Below are positions 1 to 9,560 of a stretch of DNA of 64,000 nt, one piece after another. This DNA comes from Mycobacterium sp. AT1 (GTDB lineage: Bacteria > Actinomycetota > Actinomycetes > Mycobacteriales > Mycobacteriaceae), in assembly GCF_002043095.1 (NCBI RefSeq), contig NZ_MVOC01000027.1:1-64000 (forward strand), written 5' to 3'. The first letter of the stretch is position 1. Every line of letters begins with the position of its first letter. The notes under the pieces were generated by a model. That model did not search any database, was not told the DNA's origin, and saw only the letters and a program-made list of their open reading frames with translations. The position numbers and the translations under genes are program-made.

Positions 1-267
1 TGCCCATGAAGAACAGCTAGTCACCTCGTACGGCTCCCGTTTGTACGCGGGATCCAATACGGCTGTGGAGCTCGCCATGGCGCGGCCATGGCTGTGAAGA
101 GCTGGCGTCGCCACAGCCTGTCTTAACGGACTGCGAAGGACGCCCCCAGTCCTCATCTCCGCGGGGGCTCAGTAGTGCAGTCCCAGACCTGGAACCGATC
201 GCTGCAAAGACGTTCCCAAAAATCGTTAGCTTTGCGAATGTTCCCAAAAGTGTTCGCAACTGGCATG
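1..267. other. Stretch without a convincing gene, before the tRNA terminator
   Basis: I see no supportable gene here. An open frame of 80 codons on the minus strand (17-259) has no recognisable family and no clear ribosome binding site. The stretch holds a duplicated palindromic octamer GCCATGGC (74-81 and 85-92), inverted arms GGCTGTGG/CCACAGCC (61-68 and 111-118), and a 10-base direct repeat GTTCCCAAAA at 212-221 and 240-249. The second copy is flanked by TTGCGAA/TTCGCAA arms (232-238, 253-259). These could be protein binding sites or folded RNA. Nothing further can be assigned. Confidence 0.4.
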
Positions 268-303
268 AAAACGGCTCCCGGAAAAATCTCCGGGAGCCGT
301 TTT
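268..303 (-). terminator. Intrinsic terminator of the initiator tRNA
   Basis: Perfect 15-bp inverted repeat, arms 268-282 and 289-303, with a 6-base loop. Read on the minus strand the stem starts with AAAACGG and ends in a run of T, so it is a classic Rho-independent terminator. It starts 7 bases past the 3' end of the tRNA. Because the arms begin with A and end with T it would also stop transcription coming from the left on the plus strand. Confidence 0.85.
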
Positions 304-309
304 ACCTAG

Positions 310-383
310 TAGCGGGGACAGGATTCGAACCTGCGACCTCTGGGTTATGAGCCCAGCGAGCTACCGAGCTGCTCCACCCCGCG
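310..383 (-). tRNA. Initiator tRNA-fMet (anticodon CAT)
   Basis: A 74-nt cloverleaf is readable on the minus strand. The acceptor begins CGCGGGG and ends CCCCGC-U-A. The T arm is GGTTCGAATCC, and the anticodon arm CTGGGCTCATAACCCAG carries CAT. Two hallmarks identify the initiator rather than the elongator tRNA: three consecutive G-C pairs at the base of the anticodon stem (GGG/CCC) and no Watson-Crick pair at 1-72 (C1 faces U72). CCA is not encoded. It is a single-gene unit with its own promoter and terminator. Confidence 0.93.
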
Positions 384-396
384 TCGGGTGAACACA

Positions 397-425
397 AGGT
401 TACCGAGCGGGCCCCATACCTCCAA
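397..425 (-). promoter_or_regulatory. SigA-type promoter of the initiator tRNA
   Basis: On the minus strand TTGGAG (420-425) and TAACCT (397-402) are separated by 17 bases. The -10 element lies 13 bases before the mature 5' end of the tRNA, which leaves room for a short leader. The -35 element sits just upstream of the stop codon of the oxidoreductase gene (435). Confidence 0.6.
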
Positions 426-434
426 ATCGGGTGG

Positions 435-1793
435 TCAGCGCATTACGGAGGCCGGATCGTGCCGTTCGGCGAGTGCCCTCAGCCAGTGCAAGGCGTCGTC
501 GTTGTAGCAGCGTGCGGGGCGGCCGGGGTCGTTCGACGCCGCGAAGTTCGGCAGCTGCCCTCCCGTCGACCACGGCGCGACCGCCGCGACCAGGTCGGCG
601 GCGTGCCCGGCGACGGCGTCTGCGACCGGCGGGGCGAGCACCCCGATCACCGACAGCGCGTACGCGGCGTTGCGATGGCAGAACGCGCTGCGGTGCCGCG
701 GTTCCCGCGCGAATTCCCCACCGAGGAGTCGTAGTTCGACGAGGGTCTGCGGCGACTGCGACCCCGGCCCGCACGCGGCGAGGATCGCCTCGACCGTCTC
801 GGCGGTCAGCTCGCGCAACAGGGCGTGGTCCTCGTGGGTGGGCATCGGGTCCACCGGATCGGCGTGCACCGCGCCGATCGCCGCATACGGCAGCACCCCC
901 ACGGCGTCGAGCAGCACCGGCGCGACCTCCCGCATCGGCTGCAGCTGTCGCTGCGCCTCCGCGAGGTCCCCCACCGCGGTGTAGCGCACCGCCACCGTCA
1001 TCCGGCCCGCCAGCGGCTCGGGAACCCCCGGCAATGGCGGCAACTGCTGGATGCAGATCGACGTGTTGACGGTGTCGGGCAGGTCGGCCGTCCACCGCTG
1101 CCACTCCCCCAACACCTCCGCGGCGTGAACACCGTCGAAAAAGAGTGCGCCACCGAAGAATTCGCCGATCGGCAGCAGGTCGATCTCCACGGCCGTGACG
1201 ACGCCCAGCATCGACTTGCCGCCCCGCACACCCCAGAACAGATCGGCGTGCTCCTCGGGCGTCGCGCGCAGGCCCTCGCCCGCACCGGTCACCAGCTCGA
1301 CGGCCCGCACGTGGTCGGAGGACAATCCGACGGTGCGCACCAGCGGGCCGATGCCCCCGCCGGTGAGGAAGCCGACGACGCCGACCCCTGGAGCCGACCC
1401 GCACAGCGGCGCCAGGCCGTGCGGCGTGGCCGCGTCCAACACGGTCTGCCACCGCACGCCGGCGCCCACCCGGGCCGTCCGCGCGACGTGGTCCACGACG
1501 CATTCCGTCAGCCCCGCGGTCAGCACCAGCACCGTGTCGGCACCGATCGGCACGGCACCGTGACCGGTGGCCTGTACCGCCACCCTCAGCCCTCGCTCAC
1601 CGGCGAACCGCATCACCTCGGCCACATGGCTGGCCGAGGCCGCCAGGACGACCGCAGCGGGGCGCACGGGCACCGCCAGGTTCCAGGGCGTCGCCCGGTC
1701 GTACACGCGCTCTCCAGGCAGCGCGACGGGCGCGCTGACGTAGCTGCGCAGCAGCTCCAAGCCGTCGGAGTCGGTCATGGTCACGGAATTCAT
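435..1793 (-). CDS. FAD-linked oxidoreductase of the berberine-bridge/PCMH family
   Basis: The protein has 452 residues. The N-terminal half is a FAD-binding type 4 (PCMH) domain. It contains a QATGHGA segment whose His is the usual site of 8-alpha-histidyl FAD attachment, and a second glycine-rich stretch (GFLTGGGIGPL) followed by LSSDHV. The C-terminus ends with CYNDDALHWLRAL, the berberine-like (BBE) tail. Family members oxidise alcohols, sugars or secondary metabolites with O2; the substrate here is unknown. The start at 1793 is chosen because AAAGGA lies 7 bases upstream; an ATG at 1838 has no such site. The gene follows a large SARP-type regulator on the same strand about 100 bp away, so that regulator may control it. 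This is inference. Confidence 0.85.
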   Translation of the reverse strand: MNSVTMTDSDGLELLRSYVSAPVALPGERVYDRATPWNLAVPVRPAAVVLAASASHVAEVMRFAGERGLRVAVQATGHGAVPIGADTVLVLTAGLTECVVDHVARTARVGAGVRWQTVLDAATPHGLAPLCGSAPGVGVVGFLTGGGIGPLVRTVGLSSDHVRAVELVTGAGEGLRATPEEHADLFWGVRGGKSMLGVVTAVEIDLLPIGEFFGGALFFDGVHAAEVLGEWQRWTADLPDTVNTSICIQQLPPLPGVPEPLAGRMTVAVRYTAVGDLAEAQRQLQPMREVAPVLLDAVGVLPYAAIGAVHADPVDPMPTHEDHALLRELTAETVEAILAACGPGSQSPQTLVELRLLGGEFAREPRHRSAFCHRNAAYALSVIGVLAPPVADAVAGHAADLVAAVAPWSTGGQLPNFAASNDPGRPARCYNDDALHWLRALAERHDPASVMR

Positions 1794-1893
1794 CGGGGAT
1801 CCTTTCAACGGGGACGTTGTCGTCGGCTGAAGGATCACGCAGGGCGCTTGGAGTTTTCTTGAGGTCTCGGCTCCAAGAAGGGCCCAACCGCGC

Positions 1894-4800
1894 TCACGCG
1901 AGTTTCAGCGCGGCGGCCTCCACCGCGAGCATGCCGAGGCGCCGGGCGTCGGCCGCGACCTCGGCTGCCATGGCGCGCCGCTGCTCGGCGGACTCACTCA
2001 ACTCCGCCGCCAACAGGGCGCACCGCACCAACGTCGGTGCAGCACCGGTCCGTTCGGCGACGGCGCGGGCCCTCGTCAGCTCAGTCCAGGCCTGGTCGCG
2101 GTCCCCGTCCAACAGCCGCAGTCGGGCCGTCGCCAGGGCCACCGGCCCCACGACGCCGATCTGGCCGAGCACGGCGATCCGGTCACCGAACGGGTGCAGT
2201 TCGTCCAGCAGCGGTCCGGCGTAGCGCGTCATCCCGTTGTCCGCGGCGAGGTGCGCCAGTAGCACGAGGTGGCCAAGCGTCGTCCACACGTGGGGCCGCG
2301 CCCGGGTGGCAAGCCACTCCGAGAGCAGCGATTCCGCGGCGGACGGGACCTCCGGCCCGTCGGCGACGGTCAGCAGGGCGGTCCTGACCAGGTCCACCAT
2401 GGTCTGTCCACCGGTCTCCGGCGTGGCCGCCACCGCCAGCCACTGCGGGTCGATCGGGCCGCCCGTCTCCCGTAGCAGTGACACCGCCGCCATCAAACCG
2501 CTACCCGCACCGTACAATTCGGTCTGTTCGTGGACGTGGGCGGCGATGCCGTGGTGCCGCTCGGCTTCGGCGAAGTCGCCGCGCCACACCGCGAGAACCG
2601 CTTCCATCCACCGCAACTGGGCGCGCAGCACCGGCAGCGTGAGCGCCTCGCTGCCCTCGATGCCCACCGCCAGTCGGCGGGCCGCCGCGTCGACGTCGCC
2701 CAGGTTCATCTCGGCCATCGTGCACACCGAATTCGAGATCACCCGATCCTCGCGGGAGCGGCTGTGCCGCAAGCCATTCAGTCGCTCCGCCCAAACCAGT
2801 GTGCGCTCACTGGCGGTCGCCACCCCGGAGTAGGTGATCAAGCGTCCCGTCAACACGTCGGCGAGGACGTCGGGATCGCCGATCGACTCGGCCAGCTGCT
2901 CGGCCCTGTCCAGGTGTGCCGCAGCCACTTCGGGGCGCGGGTCGTAGCAGTGCCCCACCGCGAGAGCGGCCAGCACCCGCGCGCCTGCGGCCGCATCCCG
3001 ATCGGCGACTCTCGCCGCATCTTCAAGCACCCCGATGAGGTCACCGGGATCCTCGCCCGGTGCTAGCCACGGCCACGCTCCGCTGGCCCGCAGCAGCGTG
3101 CTGGCCACTAGACCCGCGGTGGTCGTCCGCCCCGCCCGGAGCGCTTCGGTCAGGTACCGTTCGACGGTCGTCAGGACCAATCGTCCTCTGCCAGCTCGGG
3201 AATGGGCCTCCAGCATGGCCACGGTCAGCGCGTCCTGCTCGGCCTCGTCGCGGGCTGAGGCGGGTAGCCGGTCGTAGGCGTCCAGCGCCGCTTGCCACCA
3301 CGTCGCCGCGATGTCGGAGCTCCACCGCTCGGTCGCGTCCTCGGCCGCGCGGCGACAGGCCTCGACCACGACGTCGGGTTCCACCAACGGCTGCGCCGCC
3401 ACCAGGTGCAGTGCCCGTCGCGTCAACGCGTCGGCCCCGACCCCGTCGGCCAGCACCTCGGCGACCGTGGCGTGCAGGCGTTGTCGGCGAAGCGCCGGCA
3501 TGCTCGCGACGAGCTGCTCTCGCAGCAGACCGTGCGCGAAGGCGTACCCGTCGCCGGCGTGCGACGGCACGACGATGCGTTCGTCGGCCGCCTCGTCGAG
3601 GTGGTCCGCGAGGACGTCGACGTCCAGCCGGGTCGCCTTCGCGAGCACCGCCACGTCCACGTCGTCCCCGATGACCGCCGCGGTGCGCAGCATCTGCAGG
3701 ACGTCCGGGTCCAATCCGGCGAAGCGCCGGTCCAGCACCGACTTCACGGCCACGGGAATCTCGTTGCCCTGCCGCTCGTCTCGAGGCAACCGCGCGTACT
3801 CGCACACGAAGAATGGATTCCCGCCGGTCCGCTCGGCGAGGGTGGCCGCCTCGGCCGCGGTGACCACCTCGTCGGCGACCTGGGCGGCCAGGGTGGCGAC
3901 GTCGTGCGACGACAGCGCGGGCACCTCGACGTGACGGTTGTGCGCGCCGCGGGCCACCGTGCCCAGCAGGCGTCTCAGCTCAGGGGTGTGCTCGCCGTCG
4001 CGGACGGTCAGCACCATGGCGACGGGATGGTCGCGCAGCGCACCGGCGACGTACGCGAGGCAGCCCGTCGACGCCGAATCCGCCCACTGCACGTCGTCGA
4101 CGACGACGGCCCCCACGTCCGGCGCCGACTCGAGAAGGCCCTGAACCCGTTCGTAGACACGGAATCTCGCTGTGTCGGGATCCGCGTCCTCCGGCACCTG
4201 CAGTACCTCGTCGGCATCGGCGCCGAGCGCGCGCACCAGCTGACGCATCGGCCACCACGGCGGAGTCGCCGACTCGTCGGGACAGCTGATCCACACGACC
4301 CGACCACCAGCCTCGGCGACCCCACCCGCCACCTCCTCGGCCAGCCGGGTCTTGCCGATCCCTGGCGGCCCGGACAGCACCAGCCACCGGGTGGCTCCCC
4401 CGGCCACGTCGGCGAGAAGGTCTGTTACCGTGCCCAACTCGCGCTGCCTGCCGACGAGAAGGGCCCGTCGCGGCGGCTCGGTGGATTCCGTCGTCGCGAC
4501 GGCGGCCACCGCCGGCGTGGCCACCTCGGCGGCTCCGGTCCACTCGGGGTGCCGCGGCCACGCGGCGAGCTCGGGCGCCTGCCGCAGAATGGCAGTCTGC
4601 AGCTCGCGGAGCTCGGGCCCTGGTTGCAGCCCGAGTTCGGCATCGAGGGTTCTGGCGTGGCGCGTGTAGGCCTCCAGTGCATCGGAGGTACGGCCAGCCC
4701 GATACAGCGCCAGGACGTGCAACCAGCAGGCCCGGTCGGAGAGCGGGTCAGCCGCACTCAACTGTGCGGCGGACGCCAGCGCGAGCGGCACCCGACCCAA

Positions 4801-5331
4801 TGCCAACAGCGCACTGATGCGGTAGTCGAGGCAGTCCCGTCGCATCTCGTCGGCCGCCGCCGCCTCCGGACCCACCCATGGCTGATCCCGGAGATCCTCC
4901 AGAAAGGGACCGCGCCACAACGACATTGCGACGTCGGCATGCTCGAGCGCCACGGTCCAGTCGTGCGCCTCCACCGCCGCGGCCGCGCGACCCACCGTCG
5001 AGCCGAAGACCGTCAGGTCGACGTCGTCCTGCCCGACGGCGAGGTAGTACCCCGGCGACTGCCGAACGATCGGCGAGGCCAGCCGCCCCGTCGAGGCGCC
5101 GCCGCGAAGGGCTCGACGCAGATTCGACACGTACGCCTGCAGGCTGGCCGTCGCGCTGCCCGGGGCGTCGTCACCCCACACCGCGTCGGTCAGCCGGTCG
5201 ACCGAGACGACCCGACCCCGCGCCAGCAGCAGCACCGCCAGCACGGCACGCTGCTTCGGCGAGCCCACGTCGACCTGGACCTCGGACTCCTCGCGCACCA
5301 CCTGTAGTGGCCCGAGCAACCGATACCGCAC
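1894..5331 (-). CDS. SARP-type transcriptional regulator with BTAD, AAA ATPase and TPR-like domains
   Basis: A protein of 1145 residues with AfsR-like architecture. Residues 1-95 form an OmpR-like winged helix (SVDRLTDAVWGD, YVSNLRRALRG). Residues 97-250 form a bacterial transcriptional activation (BTAD) domain, followed by an Ala/Pro linker. From about residue 295 comes a STAND/AAA ATPase (LVGRQRELG; Walker A GPPGIGKT at 321-328; Walker B VVVDDVQWAD). The rest, to the C-terminus, is helical and TPR-like. No C-terminal LuxR helix-turn-helix is visible, so DNA binding should rest on the N-terminal domain. Start codon is GTG (5329-5331), 18 bp after the stop of the UPF0182 gene, which suggests co-transcription. 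Such proteins activate biosynthetic or adhesion genes. The only nearby candidate target is the FAD oxidoreductase downstream. Confidence 0.85.
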   Translation of the reverse strand: MRYRLLGPLQVVREESEVQVDVGSPKQRAVLAVLLLARGRVVSVDRLTDAVWGDDAPGSATASLQAYVSNLRRALRGGASTGRLASPIVRQSPGYYLAVGQDDVDLTVFGSTVGRAAAAVEAHDWTVALEHADVAMSLWRGPFLEDLRDQPWVGPEAAAADEMRRDCLDYRISALLALGRVPLALASAAQLSAADPLSDRACWLHVLALYRAGRTSDALEAYTRHARTLDAELGLQPGPELRELQTAILRQAPELAAWPRHPEWTGAAEVATPAVAAVATTESTEPPRRALLVGRQRELGTVTDLLADVAGGATRWLVLSGPPGIGKTRLAEEVAGGVAEAGGRVVWISCPDESATPPWWPMRQLVRALGADADEVLQVPEDADPDTARFRVYERVQGLLESAPDVGAVVVDDVQWADSASTGCLAYVAGALRDHPVAMVLTVRDGEHTPELRRLLGTVARGAHNRHVEVPALSSHDVATLAAQVADEVVTAAEAATLAERTGGNPFFVCEYARLPRDERQGNEIPVAVKSVLDRRFAGLDPDVLQMLRTAAVIGDDVDVAVLAKATRLDVDVLADHLDEAADERIVVPSHAGDGYAFAHGLLREQLVASMPALRRQRLHATVAEVLADGVGADALTRRALHLVAAQPLVEPDVVVEACRRAAEDATERWSSDIAATWWQAALDAYDRLPASARDEAEQDALTVAMLEAHSRAGRGRLVLTTVERYLTEALRAGRTTTAGLVASTLLRASGAWPWLAPGEDPGDLIGVLEDAARVADRDAAAGARVLAALAVGHCYDPRPEVAAAHLDRAEQLAESIGDPDVLADVLTGRLITYSGVATASERTLVWAERLNGLRHSRSREDRVISNSVCTMAEMNLGDVDAAARRLAVGIEGSEALTLPVLRAQLRWMEAVLAVWRGDFAEAERHHGIAAHVHEQTELYGAGSGLMAAVSLLRETGGPIDPQWLAVAATPETGGQTMVDLVRTALLTVADGPEVPSAAESLLSEWLATRARPHVWTTLGHLVLLAHLAADNGMTRYAGPLLDELHPFGDRIAVLGQIGVVGPVALATARLRLLDGDRDQAWTELTRARAVAERTGAAPTLVRCALLAAELSESAEQRRAMAAEVAADARRLGMLAVEAAALKLA

Positions 5332-5348
5332 CGGAGGAACCTAGGGGT

Positions 5349-8300
5349 CTACTTCGCCTCGCGGTACTTGGCCATGGCGTCGTCCAGATTTTGCAGCGCC
5401 TGGCCGTACTCCGCGAAGTTGCCACCCTGCTGCGCGCTTTGCATGGCGTCCAAAGCCGTCTGAACCCCCTGCAGGGCAGCGGCCTTCGCCGCCGACAGCT
5501 GCGTCGGCCCGCTGGGTACCGCCGCCGCCGGGATGGACACCTCGGGCACCTGACCCTGTTGGTTGGCCGGGGGTTGGGCCGGCGGCTGACCGGGCTGCGG
5601 GTTCGCCGCGGGGGCGGGTGGTTGGCCGTTGGGCAGCAGTGTCGGGGCGGGGCCGGTGGCCGTCGCTCCTGCTCCCGCACCGAACAACTCGTCCAGCGCA
5701 TCGCTGACCGTCGGTCCGTAGCCGACCTTGTCGTTGTACATCATCGCCACACGAATCAGGCGGGGGTACGACGACGCCGCGTCACTGGCGCCCGGCGAGG
5801 CGTAGACCGGCGCCACGTACAGCAGGCCACCTTGCGCTACCGGCAGGGTCAACAGATTGCCCCAGCGGATGCGGTTCTGGTTGTCGCGCCCGATGACGCC
5901 GAGGTCCTGGCTCACCGCGGTGTCGGTGCTGATCGCGTTGAACGCCAGCTTGGGGCCGTTCACCTGACCCGGAATGGTCAACACGGTGATCTTGCCGTAC
6001 GTCGCCGGATCGGAACTCGCGCTGATGTAGGCCGCCAAGAAGTCGCGACGGAATCTGTTCATCGCGCTCGTCAGCTGAAACGACGCCGAATTGTCATTGG
6101 ACGCAATGTCCTTGGCGACGATGTAGTACGGCGGCTGGAAACTGCTGGCCGTCGGGTTCGGGTCGAGCGGCACATCCCAGAAGTCCGACGTCGAGAAGAA
6201 CGTCACCGGATCGTTGACGTGGTACTTCGCCAGAAGCGCCCGCTGCACCTTGAACAGGTCCTCGGGGTAGCGCAGATGCTCCTGCAACTCCGGTGAGATG
6301 TCGGACTTCGGCTTGACCGTGCCGGGGAAGACCGCCTCCCACGCCTTGAGCACGGGATCGGCTTCGTCCTGCGCGTACAACGTGACGGTGCCGTCGTACG
6401 CGTCGACGGTGGCCTTCACGGAGTTGCGGATGTAGGACACCTGCTTGTCCAGCGCCAGCCGGTTGAGCGCCACTTCGTTCGAGTCGGCGGTCGCCGAGGA
6501 CAGCGACGTCAACTCCGAGTACGGGATGTTGTCGAGGGTGGTGTACCCGTCGACGATCCAGACCATCTTCTTGTTCACGATGGCCGGGTACACGCTGGTG
6601 TCGGTGGTCAGCCACGGCGCGACCGCCTCGACGCGCTTCGCCGGATCCCGGTTGAAGAGGATCTTGCTGTTCTCACCGATCACGTTGGAGAACAGGAAGT
6701 TCCGCTCGGCGTACTTGGCCGCGAACACGCTGCGCGCCAGCCAGTTGCCGACCGGGACTCCACCACTGCCGTTGTAGGTGTAGTTCTTCGTGTCGGTGTT
6801 GGTCTCGTAGTCGTACTCGCGGTCGGTGCCGTTCCTGCCGACGATCGCGTAGTCCTCGGCGGTGTTGGCGATGACCGGGCCGTAGTAGATGCGCGGCTGA
6901 TCCAGCGGCGCCGGACCCGGCGACACCACACTGCCGTTGGCGCCGACGACGCTGGCCAGGAACTCCGGGTAACCGCCGTTCTGGTTCGGGTCGTTGGCGA
7001 CGCCGCGGACCGTGTTGGCCGGGGAGGCGATGAAGCCGTTGCCGTGGGTATAGACGGTGTGACGGTTGATCCAGTCGCGCTGGTTCTCGATCAACCGGTC
7101 GGGGTTGAGTTCCCGAGCCGCCACCACGTAGTCACGGAGGTTGCCGTTGGACTCGTAACGGTCGATCGCCAGTTGGTCGGGGAACGAGTAGAAGTTCTTG
7201 CCCTGCTGGAACTGGGTGAACGCCGGGCCGACGATGGTCGGGTCGAGAAGTCGAATGTTCGACGTCGTCGCCCGGTCCGAGGCGACCTGCTGGGCGGTGG
7301 TCGCCGCGTCGCCGCTGTAGTCGCGGTAGGTGACGTTCTGGTCGGTGAGGCCGTAGGCCTGCCTGGTCGCGGTGATGCTGCGACTGATGTATTCGCTTTC
7401 CTTCTGCGCGGCATTGGGTTTGACGCTGAACTGCTCGACGATCAGCGGCCAGCCCGCACCGACGATCAACGAGCTCAGCAGCAGCAGCACCACGCCGATG
7501 GCGGGGATGCGCAGATCGCGGAGCACCACCGCGGAGAACACCGCGACCGCGCAGATCAAGGCGATCGCCAGAAGGATAAGCTTGGCGGGCAGCACCGCGT
7601 TGATGTCGGTGTAGCCGGCGCCGGTGAACGGCTTGCCGCCGCGCGTGTGACTGAGCAGTTCGTAGCGGTCCAGCCAGTAGGCGAACGCCTTCAGCAGCAC
7701 CATCGTGCCGACCAGCGTGACCAGTTGGATGCGAGCGGAGCGACTCAGCGCACCCGTCCGCCCCGACAGCCGGATGCCACCGAACAGGTAGTGCCCCAGC
7801 AGGTTCGCCACCAGTGCGAGGAACGTCGCGACGAACAGGAAGTTCAGCACCAGCCGATAGAACGGCAGGTCGAATGCGTAGAACCCGAGGTCCATGCCGA
7901 ACTGGGGGTCGGTGACGCCGAACTCGCCGCCGTGCATGAACAACTGCACCTGCACCCAGTAGGTCTGACCCACCAGGCCCGCGAGCAGACCGATGAAGAT
8001 GGGGACGCCGATGCCGAAGAGCCGCAGTCGCGCCATCACCGAGGTGCGGTAGCGGGCCACCGGGTCGTTGGGGCCCACGGTGGGCACGAAGACCGGGCGG
8101 TTCCGGTAGGCGAGCGCCATGCCGGCGAACACCACGCCGCCGATGAGCAGCGCCGTCACCGCGAACACGATCAACCGGGTCATCAGGGTCGTGGTGAACA
8201 CCGACCGGTACCCGAGCTCGCCGAACCACAACCAGTCGACGTAGGTGTCGATCAGACGCGGGCCGATCAGCAGCAACAACACCGCCGCAAGGGCGATCCC

Positions 8301-8360
8301 GATCAGAAACCGGCTACGCCGCGTCAGCTTCGGCATTCGCGCCGCAGGCCGCATCCCCAC
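5349..8360 (-). CDS. UPF0182 family large membrane protein (Rv3193c-like)
   Basis: 1003 residues. The first third contains about seven hydrophobic segments (for example [16 protein letters not shown] near residue 18). A large polar region follows, beginning near [14 protein letters not shown], which is expected to lie outside the membrane. The tail is Pro/Gln/Ala-rich and ends in a short helical segment. The family is conserved in Actinobacteria and has no established activity. The GTG at 8360 has GGAG about 9 bases upstream; ATG codons at 8354 and 8336 are alternatives. It lies downstream of the PDZ-Lon gene on the same strand (74-bp gap) and directly upstream of the SARP regulator. Confidence 0.9.
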   Translation of the reverse strand: MGMRPAARMPKLTRRSRFLIGIALAAVLLLLIGPRLIDTYVDWLWFGELGYRSVFTTTLMTRLIVFAVTALLIGGVVFAGMALAYRNRPVFVPTVGPNDPVARYRTSVMARLRLFGIGVPIFIGLLAGLVGQTYWVQVQLFMHGGEFGVTDPQFGMDLGFYAFDLPFYRLVLNFLFVATFLALVANLLGHYLFGGIRLSGRTGALSRSARIQLVTLVGTMVLLKAFAYWLDRYELLSHTRGGKPFTGAGYTDINAVLPAKLILLAIALICAVAVFSAVVLRDLRIPAIGVVLLLLSSLIVGAGWPLIVEQFSVKPNAAQKESEYISRSITATRQAYGLTDQNVTYRDYSGDAATTAQQVASDRATTSNIRLLDPTIVGPAFTQFQQGKNFYSFPDQLAIDRYESNGNLRDYVVAARELNPDRLIENQRDWINRHTVYTHGNGFIASPANTVRGVANDPNQNGGYPEFLASVVGANGSVVSPGPAPLDQPRIYYGPVIANTAEDYAIVGRNGTDREYDYETNTDTKNYTYNGSGGVPVGNWLARSVFAAKYAERNFLFSNVIGENSKILFNRDPAKRVEAVAPWLTTDTSVYPAIVNKKMVWIVDGYTTLDNIPYSELTSLSSATADSNEVALNRLALDKQVSYIRNSVKATVDAYDGTVTLYAQDEADPVLKAWEAVFPGTVKPKSDISPELQEHLRYPEDLFKVQRALLAKYHVNDPVTFFSTSDFWDVPLDPNPTASSFQPPYYIVAKDIASNDNSASFQLTSAMNRFRRDFLAAYISASSDPATYGKITVLTIPGQVNGPKLAFNAISTDTAVSQDLGVIGRDNQNRIRWGNLLTLPVAQGGLLYVAPVYASPGASDAASSYPRLIRVAMMYNDKVGYGPTVSDALDELFGAGAGATATGPAPTLLPNGQPPAPAANPQPGQPPAQPPANQQGQVPEVSIPAAAVPSGPTQLSAAKAAALQGVQTALDAMQSAQQGGNFAEYGQALQNLDDAMAKYREAK

Positions 8361-8434
8361 TCGTCAACTCCAAACGGTCGTCACGCCGCGATTCGGCGTG
8401 CCCCAACTCTACGCATCCGTCCCAAAGCGTCCTC

Positions 8435-9466
8435 TCAGCAATGGGGTGGTTCGCCACCGGAGGAATAGGTCTTCAATGCATCGACGGCACCGGTCAGGTT
8501 CTCCACCTTGATCAGCTGCAGACCGTCCTCGTGGGCCGAGTTCGCCTCGTCGCAGTTCTCGGCGGGCACCATGAACACCGTCGCCCCGGCTTCCTTCGCC
8601 GCGTAGATCTTGTGGGTGATGCCGCCGATCGGACCCACCTTGCCGTCGCCGGTGATGGTTCCGGTGCCCGCGACGAACTTGCCGCCGTTGAGATCGCCGG
8701 TCGTCAGCTTGTCGATGACCGCGAGGCTGAACATCAGTCCCGCCGACGGGCCGCCGATGTTGGCCAGGTTGAAGTCGATGGTGAACGGCGCCCACGGCGC
8801 GTCGACCACGCCGACGCCGAGGAATCCGTAGTCGCGGTCGGGGTTCTTGCCCAACGTGATGGTCGCCGTGCCGAGGTCGCCGTTCTTGCGGCGGTAGTCG
8901 ACCACCAGCTGGTCGCCGGGCTTGGTCGCCTTGAGGAGGGCCGTGAACTCGTCGAGGTTGGCCACCGGCTTGTCGTTTACGAGGTCGATGGCGTCGCCGT
9001 CCTCCAACTTCCCTGCCGACGGACCGCCGTCGGTGACGCCCTGCACGGTGACGGCCCTGGGGTACTTGAGGTATCCCAGCGCCGCGTACTCCGCGCTGTC
9101 CTCCGACTGCTTGAAGTCGGTCGTGTTCTCCTTGTCGATGTCGTCCTTGCTCTTGTCCGGCGGATAGACCAGATCGCGGGGCACCAGCTGCTCGGTGCCC
9201 GACATCCACAGGCGCAACGCCTGCCCGAGGGTGAGGCCGTCACTCTGGCTGACCGTCGTCATGTTCAGGTTGCCCGACGTGGGCTTCACCTCGGTGCCCT
9301 TGATGTCGACGACCTCTTTGCCTTCGACCTCGCCGAGGGTGTTGAACGTCGGCCCCGGCCCGAGACTCACGAACGGCACCGTCACCGCCGACAGCAGCAG
9401 ACCGAATGCGACGATCGGCACCAACGCCACCACCAGCGTCATCATGCGCCGGTTCAATCCACCCAT
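8435..9466 (-). CDS. Membrane-anchored PDZ and Lon-type (S16) serine protease, Rv3194c-like
   Basis: 343 residues. A single N-terminal membrane anchor (residues 9-30) is followed by a PDZ domain (about 135-210) and a Lon-type proteolytic domain. The dyad is visible: Ser241 in GGPSAG and Lys286 in ITHKIYAAKEAG. The protease domain should face the cell envelope. ATG 9466 is preferred; a GTG directly before it (9469) is equally possible. A much longer open frame (to 9787) runs over the divergent DUF2342 gene and is not credible. The gene is divergent from DUF2342, with 94 bp for both promoters. Confidence 0.88.
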   Translation of the reverse strand: MGGLNRRMMTLVVALVPIVAFGLLLSAVTVPFVSLGPGPTFNTLGEVEGKEVVDIKGTEVKPTSGNLNMTTVSQSDGLTLGQALRLWMSGTEQLVPRDLVYPPDKSKDDIDKENTTDFKQSEDSAEYAALGYLKYPRAVTVQGVTDGGPSAGKLEDGDAIDLVNDKPVANLDEFTALLKATKPGDQLVVDYRRKNGDLGTATITLGKNPDRDYGFLGVGVVDAPWAPFTIDFNLANIGGPSAGLMFSLAVIDKLTTGDLNGGKFVAGTGTITGDGKVGPIGGITHKIYAAKEAGATVFMVPAENCDEANSAHEDGLQLIKVENLTGAVDALKTYSSGGEPPHC

Positions 9467-9560
9467 CACGGAGCCCACAGTAGGGGTCCGTCCTGTCCTG
9501 TTCACTCTCGGCGTGACCGCGACCCCACGCCGAGCTCGTCCGGTGAGTACCGTGGACGCC

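Noticed and set aside
17-259. 80-codon open frame on the minus strand at the left edge
   Set aside because: No recognised family, no ribosome binding site, and the DNA is full of short inverted and direct repeats; more likely non-coding.
400-1862. Several long open frames overlapping the FAD oxidoreductase on both strands
   Set aside because: Arg/Gly/Ala-rich shadow translations typical of high-GC DNA; only the frame of 435-1793 shows a protein family.
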